From: Streptomyces sp. A1136
GTDB taxonomy: Bacteria > Actinomycetota > Actinomycetes > Streptomycetales > Streptomycetaceae
Direction: 5' to 3'
Length of the DNA: 64,000 nt
NCBI RefSeq assembly: GCF_004795055.1
Contig: NZ_SSBJ01000002.1
Span: 186,001 to 250,000, forward strand
Part shown: positions 26,442-33,835 of the stretch, piece after piece
How positions within the stretch are numbered: position 1 is the stretch's first letter
Layout of the letters: each line of letters opens with the position of its first letter
The notes under the pieces: model-generated
The model's database searches: none
What the model was told of the DNA's origin: nothing
Seen by the model: only the letters and a program-made list of their open reading frames with translations
Made by a program: the position numbers and the translations under genes

Positions 26442-27305
26442 CTAGGCCTTGGGGGCGCCGAAGGCGGGGGTGACGGAGCCCTGGTACTTGTCCTCGATGA
26501 ACTTCTTGACCTCGTCGGAGTTCAGCAGCTTGGCGAGCTTCTGGACGCGCGGGTCGTTCTGGTTGCCGTCCTTGACCGCGAGGAAGTTGGCGTAGGGGTT
26601 GCCGTCGGCCTTCTCCAGGATCAGGGCGTCCTTGGCGGGCGCGAGCTTGGCTTCCAGGGCGTAGTTGCCGTTGATGACGGCGGCGTCGACGTCGTTCAGG
26701 GCGCGGGGGACCGTGGCGGCCTCCAGCTCCTTGAACTCCAGGCCCTTCTTGTCCGTGATGTCGGACAGCTTGGCGCCGGTGCCGACACCCTCCTTGAGGG
26801 TGATCAGGTTGTTGGCGGCGAGCAGCTGGAGCGCACGGCCCTCGTTGGTGGTGTCGTTGGGGACGGCGATCGTCTGGCCGGCCTTGATGTCACCGACGGC
26901 CTTGACCTTCTTGGAGTAGAGGCCCAGCGGCTCCAGGTGCACGTTCACGACGGGCACGATGTGGGTGCCGTTCTTCTTGTTGAAGTCGTCGAGGTACGGC
27001 TTGTGCTGGAAGTAGTTGCCGTCGACCTGGCCCTGCTCGGTGGCGGTGTTGGGCAGGACGTAGTCCGTGAACTCCTTCACCTCCAGCTTGAGGCCTTCCT
27101 TCGCCGCCAGCTTGTCCTTGACGAAGTTCAGGATGTCGGCGTGGGGGCTCGGGGAGGCCGCGATGACGAGCGGCTTGCTCTCGTCGGCCTTGCCGCCGTC
27201 GGCCTTGGCGGAGGACGGGTCCGAGGAGCTGCCGCAGGCGGTGAGGCCGAGGGCGAGCGCGGCGGAGACGGCGGCGAAGGCGGTGAGCTTGATGTTCTTA
27301 CGCAC
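26442..27305 (-). CDS. metQ: methionine ABC transporter substrate-binding lipoprotein
   Basis: The 287-residue protein has a lipoprotein signal peptide ending LTAC, with the lipidated Cys at 24, a polar spacer, and a MetQ/NlpA-type periplasmic-binding domain (VIAASPSPHADILNFV, FTDYVLPNTATEQGQVDGNYFQH, VPNDTTNEGRALQLL). It captures methionine outside the membrane for MetN-MetI. The start is GTG at 27305. It is last of the three-gene unit, 122 bases after metI. Codon usage is richer in Lys and Asn than its neighbours, as expected for an exported lipoprotein. Confidence 0.96.
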   Translation of the reverse strand: MRKNIKLTAFAAVSAALALGLTACGSSSDPSSAKADGGKADESKPLVIAASPSPHADILNFVKDKLAAKEGLKLEVKEFTDYVLPNTATEQGQVDGNYFQHKPYLDDFNKKNGTHIVPVVNVHLEPLGLYSKKVKAVGDIKAGQTIAVPNDTTNEGRALQLLAANNLITLKEGVGTGAKLSDITDKKGLEFKELEAATVPRALNDVDAAVINGNYALEAKLAPAKDALILEKADGNPYANFLAVKDGNQNDPRVQKLAKLLNSDEVKKFIEDKYQGSVTPAFGAPKA

Positions 27306-27427
27306 GAAGAGTGCCTTTCATTGCGGTGCAAGTACGCGGGTCTCGCGCGGGTCTTGCGGGTGGTGGCCCAAGCACGACAAGTGCGGGCTTTCCGGGGGGG
27401 CGGGGAAGTCTTGCCGGCCGTCGCCGG

Positions 27428-28096
27428 TCAGGCGGTGCGGCCGCGGCGGGAGAGGACGCGTACGACGCCGTCGCCGATCAGCTGGATGACGGTGACGAGG
27501 GCGATCAGGACGACGACCGTGGCGACCATGAATCCGGTCTCGAAGCGCTGGAAGCCGTACGTGATGGCCTTGGAGCCGAGCCCTTCGCCGCCGACCGCGC
27601 CCGCCATGGCCGAGTAGCCGACCAGGGTGATGACGGTGGTGGTGACGCCGGCGATGAGGGAGGGCAGCGCCTGCGGCAGCAGGACCTTGCCGACCAGGGT
27701 CGGGACGCCGCCGCCCATGGACTCGACGGCTTCGACGAGGCCGGGGTCCACCTCTCGGACGGCCGTCTCGACGAGCCGCGCGAAGAAGGGGACGGCGCCG
27801 ATGGCGAGCGGGACGATCATGGCGGTGGGGCCGATGAAGGTGCCGACGACGGCGGTGGTGACGGGGATCAGGGCGATCAGCAGGATGATGAACGGCAGCG
27901 AGCGGCCGATGTTCACGATCACGCCGAGCACCTTGTTGAGCGGCTGGTTCTGGAGCAGTCCGCCCCGGTCGGTGAGGACGAGGAGGATGCCGATGGGCAG
28001 TCCGCCCGCGACGGTGACCAGCGTCGACCACAGCACCATGTAGAGGGTGTCGTAGGTGCCCTGGGTGAGCAGGGGCTGCATTTCGGACCAGGTCAC
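27428..28096 (-). CDS. metI: methionine ABC transporter permease
   Basis: The 222-residue protein has five membrane helices and the binding-protein-dependent permease loop EAVESMGGGVPTLVGKVLLPQALPSL that docks to the ATPase. The segment VNIGRSLPFIILL is typical of MetI. The GTG start at 28096 overlaps the metN stop by four bases (GTGA), so translation is coupled. MetI forms the membrane dimer through which methionine passes. Confidence 0.96.
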   Translation of the reverse strand: MTWSEMQPLLTQGTYDTLYMVLWSTLVTVAGGLPIGILLVLTDRGGLLQNQPLNKVLGVIVNIGRSLPFIILLIALIPVTTAVVGTFIGPTAMIVPLAIGAVPFFARLVETAVREVDPGLVEAVESMGGGVPTLVGKVLLPQALPSLIAGVTTTVITLVGYSAMAGAVGGEGLGSKAITYGFQRFETGFMVATVVVLIALVTVIQLIGDGVVRVLSRRGRTA

Positions 28097-29178
28097 TTGG
28101 CACCGTCCTTGACGAGCTCGGCGAGCTCCGCGTCGGCGATCACGTCTTCGTCCACGCCCTGCTCGGCGGACGGGTCGTCCTCGACCACGTCGACCTGGAG
28201 GCCCTGCTCGCGCAGGAAGCCGACCGGGACCACGTTGTCCTCGTAGCGACCGGGCAGTTCGATGCGCATCCGGCCGATCTGTTTGCCGGCGACGGTATCC
28301 ATGGCGGCGCCCAGGATGGAGATGTCGATGTTGTAGGTCCGGGCGAGCTGGGAGATGACCGGCCGGGTCGCGGCGGCGCCTTGGAAGGTGACGTCGATGA
28401 CCGTGCGGTCGGGGCCGGTGGCGGCGCCGCTGACGGGGAAGAGTTCACCGGCGAGTTCGGAACCGGGGGTGGCCAGCAGTTCGGAGACGGTGCCGGATTC
28501 GATGACCCGGCCGCCCTTCATCAGCGCGGCGGAGTCGCAGACGGCCTTGACCACGTCCATCTCGTGCGTGATGAGCAGCACCGTCAGACCGAGCCGGCGG
28601 TTGAGGTCGCGCAGCAGTTGCAGGATGGAGCGAGTGGTCTCGGGGTCCAGGGCGCTGGTGGCCTCGTCGGAGAGGAGCACCTTGGGGTCGCCGGCCAGGG
28701 CGCGGGCGATGCCGACGCGCTGCTTCTGACCGCCGGAGAGCTGGCCGGGGTAGGCCTTGGCCTTGTCGGAGAGTCCGACGAGGTCGAGGAGTTCGGCGGC
28801 CTTGCGGGAGCGTTCGCGGCCGGAGACGCCGAGGATCTCCAGGGGCAGCTCGATGTTGCCCTGGACGGTGCGCGAGGACAGCAGGTTGAAGTGCTGGAAG
28901 ACCATGCCGATGCGGCCGCGGGCCTCGCGCAGCTCCTTGCCGGCGCGCCGGCCGCGGCCGGCGAGCGCGGTGAGGTCGACGCCGTCGACGGTCACGGTGC
29001 CGCTGGTGGGGCGCTCCAGCAGGTTCACGCAGCGGATGAGGGAGGACTTGCCGGCGCCGCTCTGGCCGATGACTCCGAAGACCTCGCCCTCCTTCACGTG
29101 GAGGTCGACGCCGTCCAGGGCGGTGACCTCGCGGCCACGGGATTGGTAGACCTTCGTGAGGCCCGATGTGGTGATCAC
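28093..29178 (-). CDS. metN: methionine ABC transporter ATP-binding protein
   Basis: The 361-residue ATPase has Walker A GQSGAGKSS (about 39-47), the signature LSGGQKQRVGIARAL, Walker B VLLSDEATSALD and the switch His in LLITHEMD. The C-terminal 85 residues (PVISQLARTYNIDISILGAAMD) form the NIL/ACT-like domain, which in MetN binds methionine and gives transinhibition. I start at GTG 29178 (VITTSGLTKVY), with GGAAA upstream; the frame extends 22 codons further, but that part has no family resemblance. A leader ORF lies 203 bases upstream. Confidence 0.95.
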   Translation of the reverse strand: MITTSGLTKVYQSRGREVTALDGVDLHVKEGEVFGVIGQSGAGKSSLIRCVNLLERPTSGTVTVDGVDLTALAGRGRRAGKELREARGRIGMVFQHFNLLSSRTVQGNIELPLEILGVSGRERSRKAAELLDLVGLSDKAKAYPGQLSGGQKQRVGIARALAGDPKVLLSDEATSALDPETTRSILQLLRDLNRRLGLTVLLITHEMDVVKAVCDSAALMKGGRVIESGTVSELLATPGSELAGELFPVSGAATGPDRTVIDVTFQGAAATRPVISQLARTYNIDISILGAAMDTVAGKQIGRMRIELPGRYEDNVVPVGFLREQGLQVDVVEDDPSAEQGVDEDVIADAELAELVKDGAK

Positions 29179-29343
29179 AGGATTTCCGTCGCTGTCGAGT
29201 GCGCGGCGCAGCGGGGTGCCGGGCACGGGGCAAACATCTGGCACGCGATACGGGTCGTACCGTCACAAACGGGTGAGGCGGACGCGTGCGCGGGGCGGGA
29301 GCGTTTCCGGGTGTCACACGATGGTGTCCACGGGGCTCGGCCG

Positions 29344-29365
29344 GTCTCGCTTCGGGGCGCGAGAC
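29344..29365 (-). promoter_or_regulatory. hairpin between Cys/Met leader ORF and metN
   Basis: On the minus strand GTCTCGC and GCGAGAC form a perfect 7-bp stem with an 8-base loop, 16 bases after the leader stop codon and about 165 bases before metN. Its place right behind the leader ORF fits a terminator or pause hairpin of an attenuator. I could not test alternative pairings. Confidence 0.45.
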
Positions 29366-29381
29366 TGCGGGGAAGGGGCCC

Positions 29382-29468
29382 TCAGAAGGCGCACATTCGA
29401 CACATACAACGAGCACCGGGCGTCATCGTCGCCTCGGTCGCAAGGGTGCGGCTGCTCGTCGTGGTCAT
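29382..29468 (-). CDS. candidate Cys/Met-rich leader peptide of metNIQ
   Basis: A 28-codon frame starts with ATG at 29468 and ends ARCMCRMCAF before TGA. Of its last eight residues three are Cys and two Met, a composition that makes sense as a sensor of charged tRNA-Cys or tRNA-Met ahead of a methionine importer. Streptomycetes are known to carry short Cys-containing leader peptides before sulfur genes, but this CMCRMC pattern is not one I recognise. There is no Shine-Dalgarno. A TTTACT box ends six bases before the ATG, so translation would start leaderless at the transcript end. A hairpin follows at 29344. The reading is inference. Confidence 0.5.
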   Translation of the reverse strand: MTTTSSRTLATEATMTPGARCMCRMCAF

Positions 29469-29474
29469 GGGCCC

Positions 29475-29505
29475 AGTAAAGCAGACCCATCGGCTCAGCG
29501 TTCAA
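29475..29505 (-). promoter_or_regulatory. possible promoter of leader-metNIQ
   Basis: On the minus strand TTGAAC (29500-29505) and TTTACT (29475-29480) are 19 bases apart, slightly long. The -10 ends six bases before the leader ATG, the spacing seen for leaderless actinobacterial mRNAs. Confidence 0.45.
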
Positions 29506-29643
29506 CGCTGTCCGGATACCGGACGCAATCGGTTCGCATGCCGGACGGAATGTCGGAGGCGACGTCCGACGGTGCGGAGCATGCCCACGGGGCCCTCCGG
29601 GGGCGCGCGCAGCGGATCTTTCGCCCCGTAATACCCTCGCTGC

Positions 29644-30012
29644 ATGCTCGACGCCCTGACGGTCGCCCTCGGCGCGGCCGCACTCGCCCTCGCCGCCTGG
29701 TGCGGTTTCGCCGCCCTGCGGAACCAGCCGACCAAGGACTGGCACTTCATCGGCATGGCCGTGGTGACCGTCCTGGTCCTCGCCCAGCTGGTGGTCGGCG
29801 TGGTCAAGCTGGCCTCGGGCGAGAAGCCGGAGCAGGGCACGGTGCTGTTCGTCGCCTACCTGCTCGGCGCCTTCGCGGCGGTCCCGGCGGCCGGGCTGCT
29901 CTCGCTCACCGAACGCACCAAGTGGGGTTCGGTGACGGTGGCCGCGGGCGCGGTCGTCCTCGCCGTCCTCGAAGTACGCCTCTACGACATCTGGGGAACC
30001 GCCGGTGCCTGA
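29644..30012 (+). CDS. conserved membrane protein, 122 aa
   Basis: Four hydrophobic helices (about 3-24, 35-57, 66-86 and 93-113) fill this 122-residue protein. The polar loops are short, one with NQPTKDWH and one with SGEKPEQ. I recognise no motif and assign no function. The next gene starts inside its last codons (8-base overlap), so the two are co-translated and may form one membrane complex. It diverges from the metNIQ leader. Confidence 0.83.
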   Translation: MLDALTVALGAAALALAAWCGFAALRNQPTKDWHFIGMAVVTVLVLAQLVVGVVKLASGEKPEQGTVLFVAYLLGAFAAVPAAGLLSLTERTKWGSVTVAAGAVVLAVLEVRLYDIWGTAGA

Positions 30013-30448
30013 TCTGCCCGACACCGATCGCGCCGCGGCCGACACCGCCGGGGCGCCCGTGGGACGCGAACGGCTGGTCTCCGGACCGGGGCTGCTGCTG
30101 GTGTGGCTGTACGGGGTGATCACGGTGGGCGCGGTGTCGCGTTCGGCCTACCAGATCTCCACCGAGTTCGACCGGGCCCCGCTGCCGTATTCGCTGTCGG
30201 CGGTGGCCGCGATCGTCTATGTGTTCATCACGTACTCGCTGGTGCGCGGCGGGGAGACGGCCCGCAAGGCGGCGCGGCTGTGCTGCGCCGCCGAGCTGAC
30301 CGGTGTGCTCGTCGTCGGGACCTGGACCCTGGTGCGGCCCGAGGCGTTCCCCGACAGCACGGTGTGGTCGCAGTTCGGCATGGGCTACCTGTTCATCCCG
30401 GTGATCCTGCCGATCACCGGGATGCTCTGGCTGCGGGCGAAGCGCTGA
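30005..30448 (+). CDS. conserved membrane protein, 147 aa
   Basis: The protein has a 20-residue polar N-terminus and four hydrophobic helices (about 27-45, 63-82, 90-110 and 122-141). The start GTG at 30005 overlaps the preceding membrane gene by eight bases, indicating translational coupling. No family with known function is recognised. The two-gene unit stands alone between metNIQ and an acetyltransferase. Confidence 0.83.
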   Translation: MPDLPDTDRAAADTAGAPVGRERLVSGPGLLLVWLYGVITVGAVSRSAYQISTEFDRAPLPYSLSAVAAIVYVFITYSLVRGGETARKAARLCCAAELTGVLVVGTWTLVRPEAFPDSTVWSQFGMGYLFIPVILPITGMLWLRAKR

Positions 30449-30499
30449 CGCGAAGACGCGTGCCCGCGGCCCCGGCTGACGCGGACTCGGCCGGGCGGG

Positions 30500-31006
30500 T
30501 CAGGCGCTGACCGCGAAGTCGGCCGCGTCCTTCGTCTCCTTCTCCAGGATGACGAGGTGGACCCCGTCGGACGCGGTCCGGTCGCCGACCCGGACGTAGC
30601 CCGCCTTGCGGTAGAGGCGCAGGTTCGACTCGCTCTTGTGACCGGTGTGCAGCCGGAACCGGCTGGTCCCGCCGTCACCCGCGAGCGCCTCCTCCACCGC
30701 GCGCAGCAACCGGGCGCCCAGCCCGTGGCCCTGGAGCCTGGGGTGGACGCACAGCTTGGCGATCTTGCCGGTGCCGTCCGCGTCGACGTTGCCCCGGACC
30801 GTGCCGACGACCTCGTCGCCGAGCCGGGCCACGAGCACGGTGTCCGTCGCGAGCTCCGCCTTGAGGGAGTCGAGGGTCTGGGTGAGCGGCTGGATGCGGT
30901 AGTTGCCGTAGAGCTCGGCCTCGCGCTGGAACGCCAGGTATTGGAGCTTGAAGATCTGCTCGACGTCCTCGGCGGCCGCCGCCGAAATGGTCACGCTCAT
31001 ACCCAT
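30500..31006 (-). CDS. GNAT-family N-acetyltransferase
   Basis: The 168-residue single-domain GNAT begins VTISAAAAEDVEQIFKLQYLAF. The acetyl-CoA loop is LCVHPRLQGHGLGARLLRAVEE (about 82-103), with the QGHGLG form of the RxxGxG/A signature, followed by LRLYRKAGYVRVGDR. Substrate unknown. The start ATG 31006 has GGAGG nine bases upstream; an alternative ATG is two codons inside. It lies 37 bases after the sigma factor stop on the same strand and could be cotranscribed with it. Confidence 0.9.
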   Translation of the reverse strand: MGMSVTISAAAAEDVEQIFKLQYLAFQREAELYGNYRIQPLTQTLDSLKAELATDTVLVARLGDEVVGTVRGNVDADGTGKIAKLCVHPRLQGHGLGARLLRAVEEALAGDGGTSRFRLHTGHKSESNLRLYRKAGYVRVGDRTASDGVHLVILEKETKDAADFAVSA

Positions 31007-31043
31007 GTGCGCATGCCTCCAGCTCACCTGGTAGCCCGTTGGT

Positions 31044-31592
31044 CTACCGCTCCATTCCCCGCGGGCGTGGAGCCGCAACCTCTGCAGCCAGCATTCTGCG
31101 CAGACATCCCAGGCAACGGGAACGCACGGGCCCCAAACTTCCTTGTGAGATACCCAACTCTCCTGCGATTTCACGGTATGTGAGGTCCCTCGGCGAAAGA
31201 AGTGCCCCTATGAGTTCGGGGCAGCGCCCGGGCAACCGGGCGACGGCCGATCGAAGGACCCTGCGCTGCTCCCCGTGCAGGAGCGCGTCCTCGGGGTCGG
31301 CGCCCGCACAGCCGGGCCGGGCGCCGTAGGGCACCTCGCGCCGGGCCCGGCGGCGGGCGCGGCGGGCCTCGGCGCGCACCGCCCGGCGCAGCCAGCGGGC
31401 CCGTTCGGCGGAGGCGCCGGCCGCGGCGCCGGCCGGACCGGGGGCGGCGGGCCCCCGTTCCAGCAGCCTGACCCAGACGGCCTGCTCCAGATCGGCGGCG
31501 TCCACCCCCGCGGCCGGCGCCTCCGCGGCGGCCTCCGCGGAGAGCAGCGGGCCCAGTTCGTCCAGGAGGTCGGTGTCCTTCATCACGTCCAT
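31044..31592 (-). CDS. ECF-type RNA polymerase sigma factor
   Basis: The 182-residue protein has a region 2-like segment (AADLEQAVWVRLLER to RARWLRRAVRAEARRARRRAR, about 35-90) and a clear region 4 helix-turn-helix (RLPGRCPELIGALLSPRDLTYREIAGELGISQGSLGPVRSRCLGCLRRML, in pieces at about 118-167). It lacks a recognisable anti-sigma partner next door. Region 2 is short and very Arg-rich, so promoter choice may be unusual. Starts at 31592, 31586 and 31583 are all possible; none has a strong ribosome site. Cys residues in region 4 (SRCLGC) are uncommon. Confidence 0.87.
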   Translation of the reverse strand: MDVMKDTDLLDELGPLLSAEAAAEAPAAGVDAADLEQAVWVRLLERGPAAPGPAGAAAGASAERARWLRRAVRAEARRARRRARREVPYGARPGCAGADPEDALLHGEQRRVLRSAVARLPGRCPELIGALLSPRDLTYREIAGELGISQGSLGPVRSRCLGCLRRMLAAEVAAPRPRGMER

Positions 31593-31726
31593 GCCGGGCG
31601 GGACGCGGGACGGGTGTGCGGCGGTTTCCCCGCCGGACACAGCACACCCGTACGAGTAACTCGACTCGCTTGTTGACGGCGGCGACGGCCGGCGCCGCGG
31701 CGCCGACGGCCGCGACGCCGGGCGGT

Positions 31727-32890
31727 CTACGGGCGGGGAGGCCTGCCCGGCCGGAAGGCCTCGGCGGCGAGCAGCCCGGTGTCCGGGTTGTCGGTGAAGA
31801 TGCCGTCGACGCCGAGCTCGAAGTACCGGCGGAAAGCACCGAAGGCGTCCCCGTAGGCGGTCGGATCGGCGCCCTTGCGGTACTCGGCCGGCAGGAAGGT
31901 GTTCTCGTTGCGCGCGGTGTAGGGGTGCAGGACCAGCCGCCGGGCGTGGGCATCGCGCACCAGGGTCGTCGGGGTGCCCAGCTTGCCGTCGGCGTCGCGC
32001 GGCACGATCAGGTCGAGGGTGGGGCCGATGCCCTGGGCGAAGCCGGCGATCCACTTCAGGCCCTCGGGCGTGACGAGGTCGGCGACGGTGCGGGGGTCCT
32101 TGGCCAGTTCGAAGTCCCAGGGGCGGGTGCCGGCCGCCGACAGCAACACCACGCGGGGCGCGGAGACCAGTCGGGAGAGCCGCCGGATGCTGGACGGCTC
32201 GAAGGACTGGAGGAACAGGGGCGCGTTCGCCCCGTCACGACCGTAGCGACGCAGCAGCCTCGCGAGGGGCTCCTCCAGGCCGAGGCCCAGCGCCCGGAAG
32301 TAACTGGGGTGCTTGGTTTCACAGTGCAGCCACACGCGCCTGCCCCGCGTGCGGCCCTCCTGGTCGGCCCAGCGCAGCACCTCCTCGAAGGTCGGCACGT
32401 CCCAGCGGCCGTCGTAGAGCGTGTTGCGCTGCCGCACGGCGGGGATACGTTCCTTCGCGCGCAGCGTCTTGAGCTCCGCGAGGGTGAAGTCCTCCGTGAA
32501 CCAACCGGTGACGGACACCCCGTCGACGGACTTGGTGGTGCGCCGGGAGGCGAACGCGGGGTGGTCGGCGACGTCGGTGGTGCCGCCGATCTCGTTCTCG
32601 TGACGGCAGACCAGATGTCCGTCCTTGGTGGGGACGAGGTCCTGCTCGATGACGTCGGCGCCGAGGTCGAGAGCCAGTTGGTACGAGCCCAGGGTGTGCT
32701 CGGGCCGGTAGCCGCTGGAGCCGCGGTGACCGATGATCAGCGGCACGGGCAGGTCCCGGTAGCCGCCCTCGCGGTGGCCGTCCGGGACCGCCGCCGCGGC
32801 AGTGCCCTCCGCCAGTCCGGTGATGCCGGTCCCCGCCGCGAGCACCGCGGCCCCCAGGACCGTACGCCGTGCTGCCCCGCCCTGCGCCAT
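31727..32890 (-). CDS. Tat-exported glycerophosphodiester phosphodiesterase
   Basis: The 387-residue protein begins with a twin-arginine signal (AARRTVLGAAVLAAG), so it is exported folded. The GDPD TIM barrel follows: IIGHRGSSGYRPEHT with the catalytic His, DVIEQDLVPTKDGHLVCRHE with the metal-binding acids and second His, and VWLHCETKHP. It hydrolyses glycerophosphodiesters from phospholipids or teichoic acids to release glycerol-3-phosphate. The start ATG 32890 has GGGAG upstream at nine bases; GTG at 32899 is less likely. I saw no PHO box by eye. Confidence 0.94.
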   Translation of the reverse strand: MAQGGAARRTVLGAAVLAAGTGITGLAEGTAAAAVPDGHREGGYRDLPVPLIIGHRGSSGYRPEHTLGSYQLALDLGADVIEQDLVPTKDGHLVCRHENEIGGTTDVADHPAFASRRTTKSVDGVSVTGWFTEDFTLAELKTLRAKERIPAVRQRNTLYDGRWDVPTFEEVLRWADQEGRTRGRRVWLHCETKHPSYFRALGLGLEEPLARLLRRYGRDGANAPLFLQSFEPSSIRRLSRLVSAPRVVLLSAAGTRPWDFELAKDPRTVADLVTPEGLKWIAGFAQGIGPTLDLIVPRDADGKLGTPTTLVRDAHARRLVLHPYTARNENTFLPAEYRKGADPTAYGDAFGAFRRYFELGVDGIFTDNPDTGLLAAEAFRPGRPPRP

Positions 32891-33143
32891 GGGTGTCACT
32901 CCCTGTGTGTGAGGGCCGCACGCCCCGGGATCTCCAGGTCAGCGGCCGGATCGGCCCGCCGATGGTAGGCGCGGACGGGTGGCGCGGAGGGGGGCGCGGA
33001 CGGAACATGGCGCGAACACGCGTCAACACTGCGTATCCGACACGTGAACCCGATGTGCGATCAGCGGTGACCCGCGAGTATCGTCCTCACCTGCACTACC
33101 ACTGTGTCGTGCGAAGCCGCTTTTCGATGCCGGAGGGCTCACG

Positions 33144-33818
33144 TTGTTCCGTACCGCGCTCATCAAGGCCACCGTCGGATCGGTCATGCGGATGATGATC
33201 CGCACCCGGGTGGAGGGCATCGAGAACATTCCGGGCACCGGTCCGGTCATTCTCGCGGGCAACCACCTGACCTTCATCGACTCGATGATCCTGCCGTTGG
33301 TGTGCGACCGTACGGTCCACTTCATCGGCAAGGACGAGTACGTGACGGGCAAGGGCGTCAAGGGCCGTCTGATGGCCTGGTTCTTCACCGGCGCCGGCAT
33401 GATCCCCGTGGACCGGGACGGCGCCAACGGCGGAGTAGCGGCCCTGATGACGGGCCGCCGCATCCTCGACGAGGGCAAGATCTTCGGCATCTACCCCGAG
33501 GGCACCCGCTCCCCCGACGGCCGGCTCTACCGCGGCCGCACCGGTATCGCCCGCCTCACCCTGATGACGGGCGCGCCCGTGGTGCCGTTCGCGATGATCG
33601 GCACCGACAAGCTCCAGCCCGGCGGCAAGGGCATGCCCCGCCCGGGCCGGGTGACCGTCCGCTTCGGCAGCCCGATGGAGTTCTCCCGGTACGAGGGCAT
33701 GGACCGCGACCGGTACGTGCTGCGCGCCGTCACCGACTCGGTGATGGCCGAGGTCATGCGGCTGTCGGGCCAGGAGTACGTGGACATGTACGCCACGAAG
33801 GCCAAGGAGGCCGCGTAG
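33144..33818 (+). CDS. PlsC-like 1-acylglycerol-3-phosphate acyltransferase (TTG start)
   Basis: The 224-residue protein has the acyltransferase box NHLTFID (the His-X4-Asp catalytic pair at about 41-46) and the second box YPEGTRSPDGRLYRGRTG (about 120-137), which binds the phosphate. It probably makes phosphatidic acid from lysophosphatidic acid at the membrane. The start is the rare codon TTG at 33144, supported by GGAGGG seven bases upstream and the expected family N-terminus (FRTALIKATVG). It diverges from the phosphodiesterase gene across 253 bases that contain no other gene. Confidence 0.93.
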   Translation: MFRTALIKATVGSVMRMMIRTRVEGIENIPGTGPVILAGNHLTFIDSMILPLVCDRTVHFIGKDEYVTGKGVKGRLMAWFFTGAGMIPVDRDGANGGVAALMTGRRILDEGKIFGIYPEGTRSPDGRLYRGRTGIARLTLMTGAPVVPFAMIGTDKLQPGGKGMPRPGRVTVRFGSPMEFSRYEGMDRDRYVLRAVTDSVMAEVMRLSGQEYVDMYATKAKEAA

Positions 33819-33835
33819 GTCCTGACCGGCGAGCG

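Noticed and set aside
25544..27305. Operon linking the acetyltransferase, cobL and metNIQ
   Set aside because: A strong double hairpin stands between metQ and the acetyltransferase, so shared transcription is unlikely.
29179..29381. S-box (SAM) riboswitch before metN
   Set aside because: A GGGGTGCC stretch caught the eye but lies on the wrong strand, and the conserved core is absent; the leader ORF is the better candidate.
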